This document shows positions 7,401 through 11,544 of a stretch of 11,544 bases of DNA, piece after piece. The notes under the pieces are model-generated. The model was given only the letters and a program-made list of their open reading frames with translations, had not been told where the DNA came from and ran no database searches. The position numbers and the translations under genes are program-made. This stretch comes from Flavobacteriales bacterium UBA7382. Its GTDB lineage: Bacteria > Bacteroidota > Bacteroidia > Flavobacteriales_D > Sanyastnellaceae. Each line of letters starts with the position of its first letter. Position 1 is the first letter of the stretch. The DNA lies in NCBI GenBank assembly GCA_002469765.1, contig DKNS01000012.1, positions 1,972-13,515 of the forward strand, written 5' to 3'.

Positions 7401-7888
7401 TCACCGCTCAAGTTGATGTTCATCACCGGCATGAGCTCACTGAAGTTGAGCTCCATGATGCTCGGATCTGCGGGGAGGTCGGTGGGGAAATCGGGGTCGG
7501 CTTTGGCTTTGTCCACGGCGTCCTTCACCTTCCGCAACGCCTCGGTGGGGGTCACGTCGAAGTTGAACTTGATGTCGATCGCGCTGAAACCCTGCACACT
7601 GGTCGACGTGATTTCGTCAATGCCTGAAATGGTGTTGATCTCCTTCTCCAAGGGTCGGGTCACCAGCTTTTCCATGTTCGCCGGGCTGTTGCCAGGGTAG
7701 GCCGTGCTCACGAAGATTTCGGGCACCACAATCTCTGGGAATGCCTCCTTGGGCACCGACAAGTAGCTGCTGACCCCGGACAACGTGATGATGGCAATCA
7801 AGACGAAGACCGTCGTCTTGTTTTGAATGCTCAGGGTCGTCAGGCCAAACTCACGCAGCTTGAGCTTGCTTTGGTTCTGTTCGCTCAT
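4415..7888 (-). CDS. RND efflux pump, inner-membrane permease (AcrB/HAE family)
   Basis: This 1157-residue transporter is the proton-driven engine of a tripartite pump. The first membrane helix is at about 27-44 and is followed by the periplasmic porter domain (about 45-350). Helices 2-6 (about 352-505) include LVDNGIVVVEN at 413-423. A second porter domain spans about 610-948, and the last helices about 950-1145 include GVVVNNAIVLIDY at 1015-1027. In AcrB terms D415 keeps Asp407, while Asp408 is Asn416 and Lys940 is Asn1019. I recall these changes from a subgroup of RND pumps, but they differ from the AcrB relay. It is about 100 residues longer than AcrB, partly from two extra hydrophobic segments at about 518-564. 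The ATG at 7888 lies 10 bp after the adaptor stop; a TTG at 7909 would add seven residues and is less likely. The substrate cannot be read from sequence. Confidence 0.93.
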   Translation of the reverse strand: MSEQNQSKLKLREFGLTTLSIQNKTTVFVLIAIITLSGVSSYLSVPKEAFPEIVVPEIFVSTAYPGNSPANMEKLVTRPLEKEINTISGIDEITSTSVQGFSAIDIKFNFDVTPTEALRKVKDAVDKAKADPDFPTDLPADPSIMELNFSELMPVMNINLSGDYRLQDLKKYAEHLEDEIEALPQISKVDIQGISDLEVEIEVDHLRAEAMQVSFNDISGAIAAENMTISGGDLLMDGVRRSVQVEGDFTSVEELENVIVKAEGGNIIHLRDVATVEFVEKEAESFAREYTRPVVSLDVVKRAGENLLEASSAITSIIDEAKQNVLPRNLGVSITNDQSDMTQTQVEELQNSIIFGVLLVVGVLLFFLGLRNALFVGVAIPLSMFMSFLILNSLGVTFNTMVLFSLVLALGMLVDNGIVVVENVYRLMDEGYSPFNAARYGVGEVAWPIIASTGTTLAAFLPLAFWPGLIGEFMSYLPMTLIIVLGSSLFVALVINPVLTAVFMRLGEENASRRRTHLVSGTLVAVGVAFLVLGATGLGNMLALAGVLTLLNTYVLYPATLMFQNRFLPRLELAYEQFLTYVLGGRRPWAFFFGTVGLLFLSMALMGVFPPKVLFFPDNQPQYLNIFVSKPIGTDLNATNEVAKDIELRVMEVLERDEFKRPNPETGEIESFLVNSVIGTVGNGTSDPNEGPQLGPTPHKARIVVNFVKFQDRRGLATGDVLSAIRDDLKGYPDAEVVVTKNSDGPPQGAPINLELTGDDYDELLAASEEVLLYLRGKGYAGVEELKIDVDKRKPEMPVTIDREKARTYGLSTRDIGYTLRTALFGREVGTFKDGEDDYPINVRFSEEHRHSSDALMNQKVIFRSQSDGQIKEVPISAVATASRATTFSAVKRKDLKRVITITSNVLEGANPTEIITNMEEDMVEELNLPTAVKWAFTGQQEEQAKEMAFLSKALLIALFLIFLIIVSQFNSVTTPFIIGFSVVFSLIGVLLGLVIFQMEFVIIMTMIGIISLAGVVVNNAIVLIDYTNLLRARRREKLGLEEGESAEAATKLPFEEVHKAIVEGGKTRLRPVLLTAITTVLGLLPLAIGLNIDFVGLITEYDPNVYVGGDNNVFWKPMSWAIIFGLTFATFLTLIIVPVMYWWIERTTYKWAGREV

Positions 7889-7898
7889 GTTCTTGGGC

Positions 7899-8954
7899 TC
7901 AGGGTTCAATCAATGCAACGCGTTCTCCGTCCACCACCCTCGCGGCACCGCGGTCGATGACGCGGTCACCAGGCGCCAAGCCGGATTGAATAAGAAGCAT
8001 GCCGTCAGCCATGGCGCCGGCCTGAACCGTTTGCTTCTTGGCCAAGTCACCGCGCACCACGTACACGAAGTCCTGACCCTGGGCGTCTTGTTGCACCAAC
8101 GAAGTTGGCAGGGCCAAGGCGCTGTCCAAAGCCAGGTCGGTGATGTGCACCGTGGCCACCATGTTGGGCAACATCTTGGCATCGTCCGGCAAATCCACGG
8201 TCAAATCGATGGTCCGGTTGGCTGCGGTAATGTATTGTCCCACGCGGCGAATTTTGCTTTGCACGTCGCCTTCAAATCCACGCACCTCGATGCTCACAGG
8301 CTGACCCTTCTCCACACTGCCGGCGTAGTGGTCGCTCACGGAAGCGCGAATGTAGAGGTCGCTCAAATCCACCACGCGCACCACAGGCATTGGGGGAGAC
8401 GCCATCTCGCCCACGTTGGCGAAGATGCGGTCCACCACCCCGCTGAATGGGGCGCGGATCGTCGCTTTGTCCACCTGCTCATCGAGGGTGGCAACGCTGC
8501 GTTCCAGCGCTTCTAGTCCGGCACGGGCTTGGAGGTACTCGACTTCAGACCCGATGTCTTTGTTCCACAAGCGCTCTTGGCGCTCGAACAGGGTTTGGGC
8601 CAACGCGAGCTGGGTCATCAACTCGGCGCGCTGCTTCTGGAGCACGTCGGTGTTGATTCGAAGGATGGCCTCTCCCTTGGCAACTTGGGTGCCTTCTTCC
8701 ACAATCACGGCATCCACCACCCCTGGGAATGCAGCAAGGATGTTGGCCACACGGTCCGTCTCAACGTTGCCCTGCACGGCAAAGCTGTGGGCAAACGGGG
8801 CCCACTCCATGGTCCGCACACCGACGCGGGTGAGTCGTATGGTTGGGCCAGGTGTGGTGTCTTCGGTTGGAGCCGCAGGGCCACCGCATTGGGTCATTCC
8901 TGCGACGATCGCCAGGGCGACCATCACACGGGGGAGGAAAAGTGTCAAGTTCAT
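7899..8954 (-). CDS. Efflux adaptor lipoprotein (membrane fusion protein, HlyD/AcrA family)
   Basis: This 351-residue periplasmic adaptor links the RND pump to the outer-membrane channel. A signal peptide (residues 1-22) ends at a probable acylation site, Cys23 in MTQCGG; the Gln before the Cys is atypical for a lipobox. The lipoyl halves are at about 69-101 and 163-197, the second with the hallmark ATIRAPFSGVV (164-174). Between them lies an alpha-hairpin (about 103-162) rich in Leu, Gln and Glu. A beta-barrel domain (about 198-275) and a membrane-proximal domain to 351 follow. The ATG at 8954 overlaps the TolC-type gene stop by ATGA and gives a proper signal peptide. The same frame stays open upstream to 9299, but that part lies inside the channel gene and is not coding. 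Confidence 0.92.
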   Translation of the reverse strand: MNLTLFLPRVMVALAIVAGMTQCGGPAAPTEDTTPGPTIRLTRVGVRTMEWAPFAHSFAVQGNVETDRVANILAAFPGVVDAVIVEEGTQVAKGEAILRINTDVLQKQRAELMTQLALAQTLFERQERLWNKDIGSEVEYLQARAGLEALERSVATLDEQVDKATIRAPFSGVVDRIFANVGEMASPPMPVVRVVDLSDLYIRASVSDHYAGSVEKGQPVSIEVRGFEGDVQSKIRRVGQYITAANRTIDLTVDLPDDAKMLPNMVATVHITDLALDSALALPTSLVQQDAQGQDFVYVVRGDLAKKQTVQAGAMADGMLLIQSGLAPGDRVIDRGAARVVDGERVALIEP

Positions 8955-10309
8955 GGTTGTGGGTTGGAGGCGATGAGACGTTGCTGTGCATTCAGCCATG
9001 CGAGTTGTGCGCCGATGAGGTTGCCCTCGGATTCGATAAGTTGGTTCTGGGCGTCGTTCAGCTCGAAACTGCTGCGCACACCTTCCTTGTGGCCCGCTTC
9101 GATGCGCTCCAAGATGCGCGAGGCCAAGTCCCGCTGCTGCCGAGCGTTGCGCAACGCCGCTTCGGCGTCGAGGAAGGTGGCTTTGGCGTTGTCGAATTCC
9201 AATTTCGTCGCTTCCACCATTTGGCGGTACCCGCTCTGGGCATTCAACACCTGAAGCTTGGCCTTCTCCACCCGCTGGCGTCCTCCAAAGCTGGTCCAAA
9301 CCGGCATGCTCATGGAGAGGCCGACGATTTGATTGGGGTACCAGTTGTTTTGGTCTTCAAGCACTGGGAAGTCAGGGTCGCGAAACGCCTGTTGACTCGT
9401 GCTGTAGAAGCCCGCAATTTGTGGCAAGCCTTCGGCGCGTCGGTTTTTCACGTCCAATTCCGCCAATGCCAAGTACTGCTGCTGTTCCTGCAAGGAAGGC
9501 ACCGAGGATAAATTCAGCTGCGCTTGAACGGCAGCGGGCACTTTGGCTTGGGTCAACTCCTCCAGGGCGTCCGTCAACTCCACGTTAGAATTCACAGGCA
9601 AGCCACACTGAAACAACAAAAGTTTGGCTGTAAGCTCCGCCTGCAAGCGAGCTGTGCCCAACTGTTGCTCCAGTGTCTGTCGCGTCAAGGTCAACCGGTC
9701 GGCGTCCACCGACTCCAAAAAGCCTTCCTCAGCCATCGCCCGCAACTCGGATTCCGATTGGGCAACCAGCGTCAACGCTTTGTCCAATGTTGCCACGTTG
9801 GCACGGGCCGCAAGGGCTGTGGCGTACGACTCGGCCACCATACGGCGGGTCTCCACTGCGGTGCGTTCCACCGCCAAGTCTTTCGCGTCTGCCAACACCT
9901 TGGCCGCTTGGACGCCAACGAGGTAGCTTCCACTGAAGATGAGCTGGGTCGCATTCAAGCCCGCAGTCAACGACTGGGTGGTCCCAAACGAAAACTCCAA
10001 CACCATGTCCTCTGAAGCTGACGGGTCGAACGACGACGCCGGCACCACCTGGGTGGGGATGTCGACAAAGTGGTTGAAGTCCACACTTCCAGTCACCTGC
10101 GGCAACCCTGTGGCGAGCAATTCTTTGACGTCGCGTTTCGCCACTTCAACGTCAATCAAGGCTCGCTCCATGGCGTACGCCTTTTCAATCGCTTGTTCTT
10201 GGGCCTCGGCAAGGCTCAGCGACGTCTGCGCCACTCCCTGACCCGGGGTGCCCAGCATCGCGCCAAGCGCCAGGCCTAAAGCGGCCGTCTTCATTGAGAG
10301 AATCTTCAT
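8951..10309 (-). CDS. TolC-type outer-membrane efflux protein
   Basis: This 452-residue protein is predicted to form the trimeric outer-membrane channel of the pump. A signal peptide covers residues 1-28 (cut after GVAQ or nearby). Two outer-membrane efflux repeats follow. The first, about 32-240, begins SLAEAQEQAIEKAY and includes TQLIFSGSYLVG (121-132). The second, about 270-446, includes GLSMSMPVWTSFGGR (330-344) and SSFELNDAQNQLIESE (413-428). Long alpha-helical coiled-coil stretches rich in Ala, Leu, Gln and Glu alternate with the short beta segments, as in TolC. The length is normal for the family. The start is the ATG at 10309, which overlaps the tetR stop by ATGA and has AAGGA six bases upstream. 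The stop overlaps the adaptor start. Confidence 0.92.
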   Translation of the reverse strand: MKILSMKTAALGLALGAMLGTPGQGVAQTSLSLAEAQEQAIEKAYAMERALIDVEVAKRDVKELLATGLPQVTGSVDFNHFVDIPTQVVPASSFDPSASEDMVLEFSFGTTQSLTAGLNATQLIFSGSYLVGVQAAKVLADAKDLAVERTAVETRRMVAESYATALAARANVATLDKALTLVAQSESELRAMAEEGFLESVDADRLTLTRQTLEQQLGTARLQAELTAKLLLFQCGLPVNSNVELTDALEELTQAKVPAAVQAQLNLSSVPSLQEQQQYLALAELDVKNRRAEGLPQIAGFYSTSQQAFRDPDFPVLEDQNNWYPNQIVGLSMSMPVWTSFGGRQRVEKAKLQVLNAQSGYRQMVEATKLEFDNAKATFLDAEAALRNARQQRDLASRILERIEAGHKEGVRSSFELNDAQNQLIESEGNLIGAQLAWLNAQQRLIASNPQP

Positions 10310-10938
10310 TTTTGATCCTTGAGTTTTTGTTCCAAATGAGCCAACCCCAGTGGGCTGGCGATGCCTCGGACGTGGTACGTGAACAAGGCTTGAAAATGTT
10401 CTGCAAGAGGACGAGCCAAGGTGCGGTCTTCCGCTTGCTTCACCATGTCCTCCACCAAGGCCAAATGCAAATCGGCCACCGCATCCACATTCAAATCCGA
10501 GCGGTACAACCCCTCCTCCATGCCACGATGAACGTTGCGCTTCACCACGCGCCGCACCATGGCCCGGCGACGGCTGAACGTCGCCTCGAACACCTTGGGG
10601 TAATGCTTTTTCAAGTCAAACAACACCGTCGGATTCATCGTCGACAGCATGCTTCGCTTCTCCTCCATTTCCTGAAGCGCCACGTCGATGGCGTTGCCTT
10701 GCGACGCCATCACCTCGTCCATCCGCTTTTCCAACCCGTCGAGATGACTTGCCAGCGCCTGGGAAACCAAATCACGCTTGTCACGAAAGTGCTTGTACAA
10801 GGTCTTTTTGGAGCAGGCCAAGTGTTTGGCCAAGTCGTCCATATTCAAGGCCTTGATCCCAAACCTGGCGAACAAGCCTGCACAACGATCCCGCAGCTCA
10901 GCGGCACGTACCTCCTCGCCCACCGGGGCGTCCAACAT
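10306..10938 (-). CDS. TetR-family transcriptional regulator, likely efflux repressor
   Basis: This 210-residue protein has an N-terminal TetR helix-turn-helix: AGLFARFGIKALNMDDLAKH at about 20-39, then the recognition region CSKKTLYKHFRDKRDLV at 42-58. The rest is an all-helical ligand and dimer domain without a recognisable ligand signature. The ATG at 10938 is chosen over an in-frame TTG at 10956 that would add six residues. As the first gene of the operon, and translationally coupled to the channel gene, it most likely represses its own transcript and is released when a pump substrate binds. That role is inferred from position. The inducer cannot be predicted. An AAGGA lies 10 bp before the ATG. 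Confidence 0.9.
   Translation of the reverse strand: MLDAPVGEEVRAAELRDRCAGLFARFGIKALNMDDLAKHLACSKKTLYKHFRDKRDLVSQALASHLDGLEKRMDEVMASQGNAIDVALQEMEEKRSMLSTMNPTVLFDLKKHYPKVFEATFSRRRAMVRRVVKRNVHRGMEEGLYRSDLNVDAVADLHLALVEDMVKQAEDRTLARPLAEHFQALFTYHVRGIASPLGLAHLEQKLKDQK
10316..10320 (-). promoter_or_regulatory. Shine-Dalgarno-like AAGGA before the TolC-type gene
   Basis: On the minus strand AAGGA (10320-10316) lies six bases upstream of the ATG at 10309, inside the end of tetR. It supports that start and coupled translation of the two genes. Confidence 0.45.
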
Positions 10939-10963
10939 GGTTGGGGTTTCCTTCAAAACGCCG

Positions 10964-10971
10964 CAAAACTA
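10964..10971 (-). promoter_or_regulatory. -7 box TAGTTTTG of the efflux operon promoter
   Basis: The minus strand reads TAGTTTTG, an exact match to the Bacteroidota -7 consensus TAnnTTTG. It predicts a leader of about 20 bases before the tetR ATG at 10938. There is no clean -33 TTG; the expected region reads GTTTCC and coincides with one arm of the inverted repeat at 10990-11017. Confidence 0.5.
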
Positions 10972-10989
10972 CAACGCAATGCACGCACA

Positions 10990-11017
10990 GGAAACGAAAA
11001 AAACACAAACCGTTTCC
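10990..11017. promoter_or_regulatory. Inverted repeat, candidate TetR operator
   Basis: Perfect 7-bp arms GGAAACG (10990-10996) and CGTTTCC (11011-11017) are separated by 14 bp. The arm centres lie 21 bp apart, so a dimer could contact both from one face. The promoter-proximal arm sits in the -33 region of the promoter at 10964-10971, where a bound repressor would block RNA polymerase. As an RNA hairpin its loop is large and no T-tract follows the stem, so a hutU terminator is less likely. A 7-bp dyad can arise by chance. Confidence 0.4.
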
Positions 11018-11042
11018 AAAAGGTGCGCTCTGTGACTTCAAG

Positions 11043-11544
11043 TCAGGACAGCGCGCCGGAAATCAGGTTGTCGTCCGCGTGGTTGGCCTGGGTCACTCGC
11101 AGCTTAGGTTCAGCCTTCATGGCGCGGTCGATGGCCCATTGTGCGCCAGGGTTCCGGGCCCAACTGCGCCGTGCGATGCCGTTGTTGACATCCCAGTGCA
11201 GCATGGAGCGGAGTCGACGCTCGCTGTCCTCGCTGCCATCGATGAGCATCCCGAATCCGCCATTCATCACCTCGCCCCACCCGACGCCTCCACCATTGTG
11301 CAAGCTGACCCAAGTAGCCCCACGGAAGCTGTCCCCCACGAAGTTGTGGACGGCCATGTCTGCTGTGAACGCCGAGCCGTCGTAGATGTTGCTGGTCTCC
11401 CGATACGGGCTGTCAGTCCCACTCACGTCGTGATGGTCGCGCCCCAACACGACGGGGGCCTTCAAACGACCGTCCCGAACAGCATTGTTGAACGCCGAAG
11501 CAATCTCTGCGCGGCCATGGGCGTCGGCGTACAAGATGCGCGCC
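11043..11544 (-). CDS. hutU: Urocanate hydratase, C-terminal part (runs off right edge)
   Basis: About 167 C-terminal residues are visible; the start lies beyond the right edge. The enzyme adds water to urocanate to give 4-imidazolone-5-propanoate, the second step of histidine degradation, using tightly bound NAD+. The fragment shows the family blocks ILYADAHGR (3-11), GRDHHDVSGTDSPYRETSN, the HNGGGVGWGE block, NGGFGM and WDVNNGIARRSWARN, and ends with NHADDNLISGALS. The wording of these blocks (NIYDGSAFTADMAV, GDSFRGATWVSLHNGG) follows the long form shared by Bacteroidota and animal UROC1 rather than the shorter form of Bacillus. It lies 104 bp upstream of tetR on the same strand, so some read-through into the efflux operon is possible. 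No clear terminator follows it. Confidence 0.95.
   Translation of the reverse strand, partial: ARILYADAHGRAEIASAFNNAVRDGRLKAPVVLGRDHHDVSGTDSPYRETSNIYDGSAFTADMAVHNFVGDSFRGATWVSLHNGGGVGWGEVMNGGFGMLIDGSEDSERRLRSMLHWDVNNGIARRSWARNPGAQWAIDRAMKAEPKLRVTQANHADDNLISGALS

Noticed and set aside
6839..7627. 262-codon open frame antisense to the first third of the RND gene
   Set aside because: Composition rich in His, Val and Leu without motifs; a shadow of the transporter.
8955..9299. N-terminal extension of the adaptor frame upstream of 8954
   Set aside because: It lies inside the TolC-type gene, and the ATG at 8954 gives a signal peptide and an ATGA overlap.
10990..11017. Inverted repeat as a terminator for hutU
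   Set aside because: The loop is 14 bases, the T-rich stretch lies in the loop rather than after the stem, and the stem is only 7 bp. An operator fits better.
10294..11385. 363-codon open frame on the plus strand across tetR and the end of hutU
   Set aside because: It spans two good genes and their gap, and its composition is shadow-like.

Overview
The window is a gene-dense, fairly GC-rich stretch of what is most likely a Bacteroidota chromosome. The evidence is a fused MurF-alanine racemase, a DUF2490-type outer-membrane protein, a type II thymidine kinase lacking most zinc-ligand cysteines, a long-form (UROC1-like) urocanase, and upstream elements matching the Bacteroidota -7 box TAnnTTTG. 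No phage, IS, CRISPR or RNA gene is visible, and base composition looks even throughout.

Layout. Bases 1-113 carry no gene but look regulatory: a leftward promoter-like pair, two DnaA-box-like repeats 21 bp apart, and a 15-bp palindrome. Bases 114-1209 (minus strand) hold a two-gene unit: a small lipoprotein with a transthyretin-like fold, then a tryptophan-rich DUF2490 protein. Only 43 bp separate this unit from the rightward pair tdk (1253-1861) and murF/alr (1858-4353), which overlap by ATGA. A bidirectional hairpin terminator (4379-4406) separates that pair from a convergent leftward efflux operon.

The efflux operon reads, in transcription order, TetR-type regulator (10938-10306), TolC-type outer-membrane channel (10309-8951), periplasmic adaptor lipoprotein (8954-7899) and RND pump (7888-4415). 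The first three genes are linked by ATGA overlaps and the last starts 10 bp after its neighbour, so the genes encode a complete tripartite pump with its presumed repressor. A candidate promoter (10964-10971) and a 7-bp-armed inverted repeat (10990-11017) lie upstream of tetR. The right edge carries the 3' end of hutU (urocanate hydratase) on the same strand.

Most of this is ordinary chromosomal content. I did not find a clear new system. The points most worth checking are the left-edge regulatory cluster, the apparently leaderless lipoprotein gene, the divergent C-terminal part of the MurF half, and the lipoprotein/DUF2490 pair.
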